Part shown: positions 27,986-36,486 of the stretch, in pieces
Layout of the letters: the number at the start of each line of letters is the position of its first letter
How positions within the stretch are numbered: position 1 is the first letter of the stretch
NCBI GenBank assembly: GCA_049840395.1
Contig: JASGLD010000006.1
Span: forward strand, 1-64,000
Length of the DNA stretch: 64,000 bases
Reading direction: 5' to 3'
Origin: CAILZL01 sp049840395
Lineage (GTDB): Bacteria > Pseudomonadota > Gammaproteobacteria > Steroidobacterales > Steroidobacteraceae
Translations under genes and position numbers: made by a program
Notes under the pieces: generated by a model
Databases searched by the model: none
Seen by the model: only the letters and a program-made list of their open reading frames with translations
Told to the model about the DNA's origin: nothing

Positions 27986-29032
27986 TTATTGCTTGCCGCC
28001 GCGCACGAATACGCTCTTGCCCGTGTCGTGAAATACCTTGCGCTTCTCGGCATCGGTCAGTTTCGCAGAGGCGGCCACCGCGCGACTGATCATCTGATCG
28101 TACGTGCCTGCAGAGTTGCCGATATCCGAGCCCCACATCACATGATCGGCGCCATACACATCCACCACACGACGCAGGAACTCGGCCGGCGCAATCTTGC
28201 CTTCATCGAGCAGATCGATGTTGATGGTGGTGAACTTGTAGTAGATGTTCTTCTGCTTGGCCAACGCCTGGTGAATCGCATCGATGCCATAATCCGGCGC
28301 GCCTTTAACATCCGGCCAGGCCACGTGATCCAGCACCATGCGCACCTTGGGGAAACGCTGCGCCAGTTTGATGTATTCGGTAATAATCGCGGGCGACTTA
28401 CCGGGTGGCACGTTCATCAAATCGACGACCAGTCCCGCATCGTTGGCGACCTGCCAGGTTTTCAATGCCTGTTCGGAATTCAACCAGGGGAAACTGCCAT
28501 CATCCGCTGGGTTGCCGGTCAGGCGCACACCGGCCACACCATGCGACTTGATGATTTCACGCAAATAAGCCGGCGTTTTCACATCCTGTGCATCCAGCAC
28601 CACCACGGGGGCAAGACGTGTTTTGTTCTGATCTGCCGAATCCAGAATGTAGCTATTGTCGTAGCCATAAGTGCCGCGCTTCTGCACCGCAGCGCCGGCT
28701 TCCACGCCATGCTCAGTCCACCAGCTCAACAGACGATCCGCTTGCGGCGAGGCATTGGCCGAAGCCACGGGTGTGAAGTTGGCAGCGGAAGGCGCCGCAT
28801 TCATGCCTGCACCGGGCATCGCAGCCCCCATAGTATCGGTTCCCATACCACTCGCCGGGCCACTCGCCGGTGTGGCTGCCACGCGCGGATACTTCTTAGT
28901 GTCGTCGGATATCAAGTGCGTATGCGTATCGAAGGCCTTAAAGGGAAAGGCATCGGCAGCCTGCGCGATATGCATAACGCAAGGCGTGGCCATAGCAATC
29001 AACATCGCTGACAGCAATTTTCTCTTAGTCAC
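27986..29032 (-). CDS. Exported amidohydrolase with Met/Gly/Ala insert, paralogue 1
   Basis: A 348-residue amidohydrolase-2 family protein. The start is a GTG at 29032 behind GGGGGTATC; a signal peptide follows (LLSAMLIAMATPCVMHIAQA). The metal-binding FDTHTHLISDDTKKYPR is followed by about 35 residues of low-complexity sequence (SGPASGMGTDTMGAAMPGAG, then MNAAPSAANF) that the adjacent paralogue lacks. The rest matches: YGYDNSYILDSADQ, VVVLDAQD, MVLDHVAWPDVKGAPDYG and HVMWGSDIGNSAGTYDQM. Likely a periplasmic hydrolase or lactonase; the substrate is unknown, but the nearby dioxygenase-like and LysR genes suggest aromatic ring-cleavage products. Confidence 0.82.
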   Translation of the reverse strand: MTKRKLLSAMLIAMATPCVMHIAQAADAFPFKAFDTHTHLISDDTKKYPRVAATPASGPASGMGTDTMGAAMPGAGMNAAPSAANFTPVASANASPQADRLLSWWTEHGVEAGAAVQKRGTYGYDNSYILDSADQNKTRLAPVVVLDAQDVKTPAYLREIIKSHGVAGVRLTGNPADDGSFPWLNSEQALKTWQVANDAGLVVDLMNVPPGKSPAIITEYIKLAQRFPKVRMVLDHVAWPDVKGAPDYGIDAIHQALAKQKNIYYKFTTINIDLLDEGKIAPAEFLRRVVDVYGADHVMWGSDIGNSAGTYDQMISRAVAASAKLTDAEKRKVFHDTGKSVFVRGGKQ

Positions 29033-29175
29033 GATACCCCCAATCGATTTGATCGATTCGTGTGAAACGTTAGCGCAGCAGCGCAAGGTCACAGGATGAT
29101 GCCAGCGCTTTCACTCGAAACGGATATCAAATATCGCAAGCCAGCTATAAAGAAGCCGGCTATCTCCGCATGCAC

Positions 29176-30117
29176 TCAGACTGCGACGCCCTGTACCACC
29201 AGGTGCTGCACGTACTCACGCAGCAGCTTGATGAAGATTTCGGTACTGCGCGATTGCTTGGTATCGCGCCGAGTGATCAGACCATAGGGGCGGCCGCCCG
29301 ACACCGGCAGGGAAGTTACCTCACGTACCGCACCACGCAGGATATCGCCGGCCATCATCAAGCGCGGCACCAGGGTGATCATATCGGTGGCCAGCAGCAG
29401 TTCACGAATCAACGGCAACGAGTTCGACTCCAGGTAAGTTGCCTGCTGCAGTTTGAGTCGCTGGATCAATTGTTCGATTTCAGTGGCGGCATAAGGCGTC
29501 TTGGCAGTCAACGCCAGTTCGTACTTCGCCAACGACTCCAACGATAGCGGTTGCTGTAAAAATATCGGATGATCTGCACGCGCCAACAAGGCCACGGTAT
29601 CCTGGTACAGCTCGACACGTTCAAGATTGTCAGGCGCTACCGGCGGATACAGCCGGCCAATCACCACATCCACCGCGCCATTGCTTAGTGCCGTAATCAT
29701 CTCCTCTGTCTGTCCCTGCACGATGCGCACACGCAGACTCGGATGATCTTTCTGCAAGCGCGCAACCACGCCAGGCAAAATACCGACTGCCGCGGAAGGC
29801 AGCGCGCCAATGGCGATGGACTCCGCCTCACTGGAGATACGCGTATCGATCTCTCGTTCCAGACTATTGAGATCGGCCAGCACTCGCAGCGCGCTCTCCG
29901 ACATCAACTTGCCCAACTGATTGGGCACCATGCCCTTGGCGTGGCGTTCGAACAGCCGCGCGCCGATGATCATTTCCATTTCATGCAGGGCGCGCGTCAA
30001 TGCCGGCTGCGTCAGGCCCAACGCCGCCGAGGCTTTCAACAGGCTGCCCTTACTGCTGATCGCGGCAATGATGCGCAGGTGATGCAGCTTCAGTCTTCGC
30101 GCCAGATCTCTTTTCAT
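29176..30117 (-). CDS. LysR-family regulator (GbpR/PcaQ-like)
   Basis: A 313-residue LysR regulator: winged HTH at residues 5-65 (LHHLRIIAAISSKGSLLKAS, LTQPALTRALHEME) and a substrate-binding domain (about 90-305; IAIGALPSAAVGILPGVVAR). The wording resembles regulators of sugar or protocatechuate/gallate genes (GbpR, PcaQ). I take ATG at 30117 as start because it gives the normal LysR N-terminus; the frame extends to 30171. It lies between the amidohydrolase pair and the GlcG-like gene, all on the minus strand, and is the best candidate to control them. Confidence 0.85.
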   Translation of the reverse strand: MKRDLARRLKLHHLRIIAAISSKGSLLKASAALGLTQPALTRALHEMEMIIGARLFERHAKGMVPNQLGKLMSESALRVLADLNSLEREIDTRISSEAESIAIGALPSAAVGILPGVVARLQKDHPSLRVRIVQGQTEEMITALSNGAVDVVIGRLYPPVAPDNLERVELYQDTVALLARADHPIFLQQPLSLESLAKYELALTAKTPYAATEIEQLIQRLKLQQATYLESNSLPLIRELLLATDMITLVPRLMMAGDILRGAVREVTSLPVSGGRPYGLITRRDTKQSRSTEIFIKLLREYVQHLVVQGVAV

Positions 30118-30185
30118 AGCAACCAGCTTAGCAGAGGCCGCCATGCCGGCAACCGCTGCAAACCGTAACACCTATTTCAATTTGG

Positions 30186-30716
30186 CTATTTCAATTTACT
30201 CTGTAATTTAGCCACGGCTTCACTGGCGCAGGCTTCGTCGATTTCATGCGTGGTGGCGCCACTGATGCCGATGCCGCCGATCACTTCACCGCCCACTTTC
30301 AAAGGCAATGAGCCGGCATGGTCGTTATAGTCGTTGGGATTGGCGGCAATTTTAGCGGCGAATTCTTTGTCGGTTTTTTCGCGCGCCTCCATCTCCGATC
30401 CGGAAGCTTTGAAGGCAACTGCCGTCGCAGCCTTACGCACTGAAGTACTGGTCTTGCCAGGACTGCCATCGGCCGCCAAGGTCACCTTCGCCTGACCCGC
30501 TGCATCCACCACGCTGACGCTGATCGCAGCATCGCGTGACTTACACGCAGCCAATGCTGCCTGCGCCATGGCCAACGCCACATCCAGCGAGGGACCACGC
30601 ACCGCCTTCGCAGCGGGCGCACCGGCAGGTGGAGCAGCCGGTGGCGCTTGCGCCACTGTCGTGGCCGCATAACCGACGCTTAAAACGATCATCGATAACC
30701 AGTCATAGCGCTTCAT
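30186..30716 (-). CDS. Exported GlcG/HbpS-family protein
   Basis: A 176-residue protein with a signal peptide (1-22, ending TTVAQA), a short Ala/Pro linker and a GlcG/HbpS (DUF336) domain: LDVALAMAQAALAACKSR, VSVVDAAGQAKVTLAADGSP, ARDKT-like region, and GSLPLKVGGEVIGGIGISGA. Members include heme-binding HbpS and small proteins encoded in aromatic or glycolate catabolic operons. The ATG at 30716 has GGGGGA. It follows the extradiol-dioxygenase-like gene (gap about 120 bp) and precedes the LysR gene on the same strand. A role in cofactor binding or as an accessory to ring cleavage is possible. Confidence 0.82.
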   Translation of the reverse strand: MKRYDWLSMIVLSVGYAATTVAQAPPAAPPAGAPAAKAVRGPSLDVALAMAQAALAACKSRDAAISVSVVDAAGQAKVTLAADGSPGKTSTSVRKAATAVAFKASGSEMEAREKTDKEFAAKIAANPNDYNDHAGSLPLKVGGEVIGGIGISGATTHEIDEACASEAVAKLQSKLK

Positions 30717-30839
30717 AAATCCCCCACAGGCATCATTGCTGTTACTACTTAGCGGCACGCTAGCACGGGCTCAAAGTGCGTCCCTATTAGAAATTCGCTC
30801 AGCCTTATACGCACCGCGTATACCTCGCGCATGAAGCCG

Positions 30840-31760
30840 CTAATGATCGCCGTTAGGCGACCACTTACTGGTGTACTGCATCAGAAAGGTCTGCGAAGTG
30901 TCCTGATTGGCCGGGATGTAGCGTGGCTGCCAGCTATCGTCATGCACGTCCATGTCGGCATCGAACTCGATCAAGCCACCGAAAGGACTGTTGAAATACC
31001 AAAAATAATTCGAGCCCAGGATATGCCGTCCCGGCCCCCAGGAGGATTTGTAGCCCTTTTGTACAAACTCCCAACCCGCCTTCAGCACTTCATTAGCGCC
31101 GGCAAAATGAAAGGTGAAATGCTGCAGCCCGACCAGCGGCGCTTCGATGAAAAACAAGGTGTGATGTTCATGCGTACCCGCAGGTCGCATGAAGGGTCCC
31201 AGATTGGTAAACACATCCACCGTGCGAAAACCGAGGCGTTCGGCATAAAACTTTTCCGACTTCAGCTTATCGCGAGTGAACAACACCACATGCGATAAGG
31301 AGCGCGCCTGTATCTGCTCATCGTCAATCGCGGCAATCGCATTCAACGGTCGACCGTATTCTTGACCCGGCACATTCACGCCATAGTGCGGTGCATTGAT
31401 CTTGCGACGCGTAGTGACCTGGAAGCCGATGGGGTAGCCATCATCGTCGAGCGAGTGCAACACGCCATTGCGCAACACCACCTCACGATCCTTGGAGAGT
31501 TCCGCGCCGATGTTTTCCAGCGTGCTTTTATCCGCCACGCCATACAGGGTTTCGCGAATATTGGGCGCAGCCGCTATCGCCGGCGCCAGGCTGCTATCCG
31601 AGGTTTTTCGAATGATGACTCCCGTACCATCCATCGCTTCATAGGTGGCGCCGGCGGCGCTGCGCTCCACCTTCACCAAGCCATAGTCTTCAACGCATTG
31701 CACGCAGGCATCGAGATCATCCACGCCGAATATCAAGAAATCTGGACCCAATATGTTCAC
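30840..31760 (-). CDS. VOC-superfamily extradiol ring-cleavage dioxygenase-like protein
   Basis: A 306-residue two-module vicinal-oxygen-chelate protein without signal peptide. Expected Fe(II) ligands are His157 (LSHVVLFT), His214 (GLQHFTFHF) and Glu265 (GLIEFDAD), the 2-His-1-carboxylate set of type I extradiol dioxygenases; THEHHTLFF supplies a likely catalytic His. The start is best placed at a GTG (31760) with AGAGG six bases before; a TTG two codons earlier is the alternative. Probably opens a catechol-like ring in the cytoplasm. It is first in the minus-strand series with the GlcG-like, LysR and amidohydrolase genes, diverging from the VOC gene at 32118 across the hairpin element. Confidence 0.8.
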   Translation of the reverse strand: MNILGPDFLIFGVDDLDACVQCVEDYGLVKVERSAAGATYEAMDGTGVIIRKTSDSSLAPAIAAAPNIRETLYGVADKSTLENIGAELSKDREVVLRNGVLHSLDDDGYPIGFQVTTRRKINAPHYGVNVPGQEYGRPLNAIAAIDDEQIQARSLSHVVLFTRDKLKSEKFYAERLGFRTVDVFTNLGPFMRPAGTHEHHTLFFIEAPLVGLQHFTFHFAGANEVLKAGWEFVQKGYKSSWGPGRHILGSNYFWYFNSPFGGLIEFDADMDVHDDSWQPRYIPANQDTSQTFLMQYTSKWSPNGDH

Positions 31761-31906
31761 TGCCAACCTCTAATCGAAATCAATCCAGCTATTGCAGCAG
31801 ATCGATTCGGATTCAAGGATGGAGATTGGCGATGGTCGGTATCGTATGGCCACATATAACGATTCACACTTTCTTCTGGATAGCTAACAAATGAGTTACT
31901 GCTAAG

Positions 31907-32042
31907 GGTCTGTGTTTTGAAGTCCTTTCCAGGATCGTCGAAAACAGGATGTTTTCGTCGGAGCCTCCAGGGACGGATTCAAGGCGCATCGTCATCCCCG
32001 ACGGGGGACGGCGGTCCTGGAAAGGACTTCAAAACACAGACC
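31907..32042. repeat. Long hairpin element, copy B (28-bp perfect arms)
   Basis: Bases 31907-31934 and 32015-32042 are perfect inverted copies around an 80-bp spacer. As in copy A (7067), the inner arm ends are CCTTTCCAGGA / TCCTGGAAAGG, the left spacer holds a hairpin with an AGGAT loop (CGAAAAC-AGGAT-GTTTTCG), and the block AGCCTCCAGGGACGGATTCA follows. The outer arms (TCTGTGTTTTGAAG) have nothing in common with those of copy A. A small CCCCGACGGGGG dyad near 31997 is extra. It lies between two divergent genes, where a terminator is not needed. Confidence 0.85.
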
Positions 32043-32117
32043 ACACTACAGACAGTAACGCCTTATATAATCCTCTTAGCTTTTAACGAATTGGCTCACT
32101 ACCATCGAGACAACAAA

Positions 32118-32552
32118 ATGCCCCACCCACACGCCTTCGAACTGAAACACCATCACGGCGCCATGAGTGTGCCCAGCCTGGATGCCGCCATCGACTGGTA
32201 CGACCGCATGTTGGGTTTCACCGTGGAAAAACGCTTCCACATTCCGCAGATTCCCGCCGACGTCGCCATGCTCAAACGCGACGAGCTGCGCATCGAACTT
32301 TTCGAAGTGCCCAACGCCAATCCGCTGCCCGAAGACCGTCGCTTCCCGGATCGCGACAATCGCACCCATGGTAACAAGCATGTGTCCTTCGTGGTTCGTG
32401 ACGCCAAGGCGGTGGCAGAACTATTGCGCGCTCGCGGCGGCGACATCGCCATGGTGGTGAACGCGCCACATGGTTCTGGCTTTTTCATCCGTGACAATGC
32501 CGGCAATCTCATTGAATTTGTCGAAGAAGCCAGCATGTGGCAACCAGCTTGA
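32118..32552 (+). CDS. Single-domain VOC (glyoxalase/bleomycin-resistance-type) protein
   Basis: A 144-residue VOC protein with an N-terminal His cluster (HHHGAMSVPSLDAAIDWYDR), His88 in GNKHVSFVVRD and Glu133 in NLIEFVEE, the usual three-ligand metal site formed in a dimer. The frame is open far upstream (from 31917), but that part is the hairpin repeat; the ATG at 32118 matches the family start. No strong ribosome site is seen. It probably acts on a small carbonyl or ring-cleavage intermediate, given its position beside the extradiol-type protein; the substrate is not known. Confidence 0.8.
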   Translation: MPHPHAFELKHHHGAMSVPSLDAAIDWYDRMLGFTVEKRFHIPQIPADVAMLKRDELRIELFEVPNANPLPEDRRFPDRDNRTHGNKHVSFVVRDAKAVAELLRARGGDIAMVVNAPHGSGFFIRDNAGNLIEFVEEASMWQPA

Positions 32553-32742
32553 TAGATGGCGTGCAGTAGATACCGCTTCTATCTATTCATACATCTGCCC
32601 CCTTTAGCCCACCCGAGACAGCCATCAGTTTAACTACTGGGTGGTATCGCCAATGGCGATTACCACTGGCTGCCCCCGGACGTACTCAGTAGACTGGTTG
32701 CAGATTCGATTAATTCTTACAAGCTCTTAGCTCGCCGCAACC

Positions 32743-33660
32743 ATGCGCCATAACAAACTCGATCTGAATCTGCTTACCGCGCTGAAAGCTCTGCTCAAGG
32801 AAAAAAGCGTGACGCGCGCCGGCGAAACGCTGCATCTGACACAGTCGGCCATGAGCGGCATTCTCGGTCGATTACGCGATTACTTCGATGACCCGTTGAT
32901 CGTACCCGTCGGACGCAAAATGGAATTGACGCCACTGGCGGAGAGCTTAGTGGGTCCGGTGAATGATCTGCTGCTGCGCATCGACGCCACCATCACCACG
33001 CGCCCGGATTTCAATCCGCAAACCACGCGCCGGCACTTTTCCATTGTCGCCTCCGATTACAGCGTCAATGTGTTGTTGCTGGCAGTAATGCAACGCCTGC
33101 ATCGCGAGGCGCCGGGCATTACGCTGGAATTTCTCTCGCCCAGCGAACACGCTGCATCCGAGTTAGAGTCGGGCGAAGTGGACTTCATCATCGAGCCCGA
33201 GCAATTCACTTCGCGTTCGCAGACGGGACAGGTGCTGTTCGAAGATGGCTATTCGATATTGGTGGCCGCCGATCATCCGCACTTAAGCGACGAAATCACA
33301 CTGGAACAATATCTGGAACTGGGCCATGTCTCGTACCAGACCAGCAATACCGGCCTGCCGATGTTCGAGAACTGGTTCAATCGCGAGCATGGCGAAATTC
33401 GTCGCGTAGAAGTTGCCGTGCACTGCTTTGAATTGCTGCCCAAACTGATTCTAGGCACTACACGCCTGGCCACCATGCATACCCGTATGGCGCTGCCCTA
33501 TCTCGAACAGCTGCCGATTCGACGCGTCAAGCCTCTATTCGCCCTACCCAAGCTGGTGGAGGTCCTGCAATGGCATCGCTATCGCGAACAGGACATGGGC
33601 AATCAATGGTTACGCGAACGCATCATCGAAATGGCACAGACCCTGCCAGCCAGCGTGTAG
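32743..33660 (+). CDS. LysR-family regulator (NodD/NahR-like)
   Basis: A 305-residue regulator. Residues 5-65 are the winged HTH (LDLNLLTALKALLKEKSVTR, LTQSAMSGILGRLRDYFDD), followed by RKMELTPLAESL, a mark of the NodD/NahR/LinR group that responds to aromatic inducers. The effector domain covers about 90-295. It lies downstream of the VOC gene on the same strand with a gap of 190 bp, so it likely has its own promoter. An aromatic inducer is a family-based inference. Confidence 0.87.
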   Translation: MRHNKLDLNLLTALKALLKEKSVTRAGETLHLTQSAMSGILGRLRDYFDDPLIVPVGRKMELTPLAESLVGPVNDLLLRIDATITTRPDFNPQTTRRHFSIVASDYSVNVLLLAVMQRLHREAPGITLEFLSPSEHAASELESGEVDFIIEPEQFTSRSQTGQVLFEDGYSILVAADHPHLSDEITLEQYLELGHVSYQTSNTGLPMFENWFNREHGEIRRVEVAVHCFELLPKLILGTTRLATMHTRMALPYLEQLPIRRVKPLFALPKLVEVLQWHRYREQDMGNQWLRERIIEMAQTLPASV

Positions 33661-33785
33661 CGCGATCTATCCATCGATAATTCAGCGAATTATCCGACGT
33701 ATTCCCAAACCCAATGAGCCGCATTGAGATATTTCATAGCTCAATCCACACCTATTCATCTGTTGTTTAGTCGCTGAATCATTGA

Positions 33786-33813
33786 ATGCCGCCCAGGTAA
33801 CACGGGGCGGCAT
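33786..33813 (+). promoter_or_regulatory. Hairpin covering the ribosome site of the Ser-rich lipoprotein gene
   Basis: ATGCCGCCC (33786-33794) and GGGCGGCAT (33805-33813) form a perfect 9-bp stem with a 10-base loop, ending one base before the ATG at 33815. The right arm contains the only Shine-Dalgarno-like sequence (GGGGCGG). When folded it should hide the ribosome site, so it may act as a translation control element. Confidence 0.6.
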
Positions 33814-33814
33814 C

Positions 33815-35122
33815 ATGATTGAACTCACTCGGCATTCACGACAACAGTCTGTAGGCAGCACAGCACGGCTGATTTCCTTTGCAGTGATTCCAACGCTATT
33901 TCTCGCAGGTTGCGGTGGCGGGTCAAGCGATTCCGCTTCTTCCAGCAGTGCAGCCAGCAGCACCAGCTCTTCCAGTGTCAGCAGCAGTAGCACCAGCTCG
34001 GTGAGTTCATCCAGCACTTCCAGCGCCACCAGTTCGACCAGTTCCAGCAACAGCTCGAGCAGTACAAGTAGCATCAGCAGCGACTGCAGCAGCGGCAGCT
34101 ACGCGCAAAATGTAGTCTGTGCAGCCAGCGCATTCGAAAGCACCTTGACCTCAACGCAATTGGCGCAGGCGCAGTACAGCACTTCCAGCTATACCAACAG
34201 CCAACTGAATGTCTACAAAACACTGTGGTCGAATCTACCTGGCGTCAATCGCGCCGGTATTGCGCTTTCAAGCCTGACCACCTCGGATCAAGTTGCCGCC
34301 TTCTATGCATTGGCCGATGCCGCATTGACCGATGCTGGCTATGCGGATTTCAAAGGCGTGCTGGCCGCGGATGACTACCTGGGCACCAAACAGGGCGGCT
34401 ATGGATCTTCATATGCACACATCGCCATCATCGGCACGCCTTCAACCACAGGCCTGTGGACCTTGCAGCTCGGCAATCACCACCTGGCCTTCAATGTCAC
34501 TTTCGACAATGGCGCGGCCTATCCCACACCACATCACATTGGCGTCGAACCCAAGGCCTCCTTCACCTATGGCGGCAGCACTTATCAAGTGCTTGCCGAC
34601 AAAGCAGCGGCAGTGCTGGGCATTTTCTACGGTCAGACCGATAGTTTGAGTCCAACCACTTCAGGCTCCACTGCATTAACCGCAGCGCGCCTGTCGGCAA
34701 CCTACACCGATGTACTCATCGGCCCGGTGGAATACAACACCGGTTCTTACGCAAACGTATCGGCCAAGTTTCCCACCAGTAATCGCGGCACATTGGTGTC
34801 CTCGCTCACTACCGCACAACAAGCGTTAGTGACGGCAGCCATCACCAAGTACGTCAGCGACTACGACTCCACAGTGGCTGCCGATCTGGTTGCGGCGTAC
34901 ACCTCAGCGACTGCTTATGCCAGCACCTATGTTGCCTGGAGCGGCTCGTCCAGTCTGAGCTATCCCAATGTGGACACGTCCAACACGTATCTGCGTATCG
35001 ATGGTCCGCGCGTCTGGATTGAAATCGCCTGCCAGGGTGGCGTGGTCATACAGGGCGCCACGCATTACCACATGATGTTCCGCGACAAGGTGTTCGACTA
35101 TTACAACGAGCTGAGCACTTGA
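33815..35122 (+). CDS. Ser-rich lipoprotein with DUF3500-like domain
   Basis: A 435-residue lipoprotein. The lipobox LFLAGC puts the lipidated Cys at residue 33. Residues 36-90 are nearly all Ser/Thr/Ala, a flexible tether. The rest (from about residue 100) includes GNHHLAFNVTFDNGAAYPTP, then HHIGVEPKASF, a pattern I associate with DUF3500, and ends VIQGATHYHMMFRDKVFDYY. The clustered His near the end could bind metal. The start at 33815 is inside a strong stem-loop. The next gene, a HupE-like membrane protein, starts 18 bp later, so they form an operon. Function unknown; the gene pair suggests an envelope role, perhaps with metal ions. Confidence 0.75.
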   Translation: MIELTRHSRQQSVGSTARLISFAVIPTLFLAGCGGGSSDSASSSSAASSTSSSSVSSSSTSSVSSSSTSSATSSTSSSNSSSSTSSISSDCSSGSYAQNVVCAASAFESTLTSTQLAQAQYSTSSYTNSQLNVYKTLWSNLPGVNRAGIALSSLTTSDQVAAFYALADAALTDAGYADFKGVLAADDYLGTKQGGYGSSYAHIAIIGTPSTTGLWTLQLGNHHLAFNVTFDNGAAYPTPHHIGVEPKASFTYGGSTYQVLADKAAAVLGIFYGQTDSLSPTTSGSTALTAARLSATYTDVLIGPVEYNTGSYANVSAKFPTSNRGTLVSSLTTAQQALVTAAITKYVSDYDSTVAADLVAAYTSATAYASTYVAWSGSSSLSYPNVDTSNTYLRIDGPRVWIEIACQGGVVIQGATHYHMMFRDKVFDYYNELST

Positions 35123-35139
35123 ATAACGGCAGGCACACG

Positions 35140-36450
35140 ATGCGTCGTTTCATTACATCTCTGTGGATCACGTTGATTGGGGCATTGCTTGGCGCACCTT
35201 ACGCGCAAGCCCATGACGTACCTCCCAGCGCCCTGCTGCTCGATATTGGCACGAACCAGCTAAACATCGAGTTGCAGCTACCACTGAGCGAACTCGGCAC
35301 AGCACTGGAATTGCCTTTGTCGGAACAGCCGCAGCAAGCGCTGACGCGATATCACGACTTGCTGCGTGACTATGTGCTGGCGCATTTGCGAGTCACCGGC
35401 GACGCACAGGCTCAAGCGTTGCCCTACTCGATTACGCTCAAGTCACTCACGCTTAACAAAACCAGCAATAGCAACTGGAGCAGTAATGATTGGCTGGTGG
35501 CGCAATTGCAACTACAGGCACCAGCGGGTAACGATACGCAACGCTTCACTATCGACTATGACGGCATCGTGCAACGCGTGGTCACGCACAACACCTTCGT
35601 CTCGGTGCGTCGCGACTTTCGCAACGGCATGCTGGGGGAACAACCGCAATTACTGGGACTGATAGGCTTTCAACAAACCCGCCTGGTCGTGGATCGCTCA
35701 AACGGCAGCTGGTGGCAAGGGTTCAAAGCAGTGTTTCACATGGGCCTGCAACACATTGCCGAAGGCACCGATCACCTGATGTTCCTGCTGGTGCTGCTAC
35801 TACCTGCACCATTGCTGGCCGGCGCACATCGATGGCAACAGGCTGACCGTGCCCGCCATAGTACGTGGCGTATCATCAAAACCGTCAGCGGCTTTACGCT
35901 GGGTCATTCGTTGACGCTGGCATTGGCGGCCAGCAATATGCTGCGCGTACCCACCCAACCTGTTGAAGTATTGATCGCGCTGTCGATCATCGTTTCAGCG
36001 ATGCACGCCTGGCGGCCGTTGTTCGCCGGCCGGGAAAGCTGGATCGCCACCGGCTTCGGCTTGATTCACGGTCTGGCCTTTGCCAGCGCACTCAGCGGCT
36101 TCAACTACGATCACTGGGTATTGGTCAGCAGCTTGCTGGCTTTCAATCTCGGCATCGAGGCCATGCAATTGCTGGTCGTTGCCGCCGTACTACCCTGGTT
36201 GTTATTACTGAGCCGCAGCCGAGCCTATGCCTGGTTGCGTTGTACGGTTGCTATCGCGGCCGTACTGGCCGCTGCAGGCTGGATATGTGAGCGCGCCATC
36301 GGCGTGAACAATCCTCTGCAGCCCTATATCGACTTCACTACTCAGCATGCTGCGATGGGTCTGATGTTATTAATGATGCTGGCATTGTTGTTGGAAGCTC
36401 AGCGACGTCTGCTACTACGCGAAGCCCCCTCACCCCGCACCTCTTCTTGA
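35140..36450 (+). CDS. HupE/UreJ-like membrane protein
   Basis: A 436-residue protein with a signal peptide (1-24, ending PYAQA), a periplasmic region of about 180 residues, and a C-terminal membrane part of seven or so helices. The membrane part opens with FHMGLQHIAEGTDHLMFLLV, followed by LGHSLTLALA and GLIHGLAFASAL, whose His/Asp pattern is typical of the HupE/UreJ_2 family. Members are linked to nickel or other metal transport. It is translated right after the Ser-rich lipoprotein. The metal is not known. Confidence 0.82.
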   Translation: MRRFITSLWITLIGALLGAPYAQAHDVPPSALLLDIGTNQLNIELQLPLSELGTALELPLSEQPQQALTRYHDLLRDYVLAHLRVTGDAQAQALPYSITLKSLTLNKTSNSNWSSNDWLVAQLQLQAPAGNDTQRFTIDYDGIVQRVVTHNTFVSVRRDFRNGMLGEQPQLLGLIGFQQTRLVVDRSNGSWWQGFKAVFHMGLQHIAEGTDHLMFLLVLLLPAPLLAGAHRWQQADRARHSTWRIIKTVSGFTLGHSLTLALAASNMLRVPTQPVEVLIALSIIVSAMHAWRPLFAGRESWIATGFGLIHGLAFASALSGFNYDHWVLVSSLLAFNLGIEAMQLLVVAAVLPWLLLLSRSRAYAWLRCTVAIAAVLAAAGWICERAIGVNNPLQPYIDFTTQHAAMGLMLLMMLALLLEAQRRLLLREAPSPRTSS

Positions 36451-36486
36451 ACGCGAGAAAGCCAGCATACCGACAAAGAATTATCG

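Noticed and set aside
27944..29011. Open frame of 355 codons on the plus strand
   Set aside because: Antisense shadow of the two amidohydrolase genes; composition is His/Arg-rich as expected of a shadow.
31917..32117. Upstream extension of the VOC gene
   Set aside because: The extension translates the hairpin element; the family N-terminus starts at 32118.
33960..34085. AGC/TCC-rich DNA as a microsatellite
   Set aside because: It is in frame and encodes the Ser-rich tether of a lipoprotein, so it is better explained as coding sequence.
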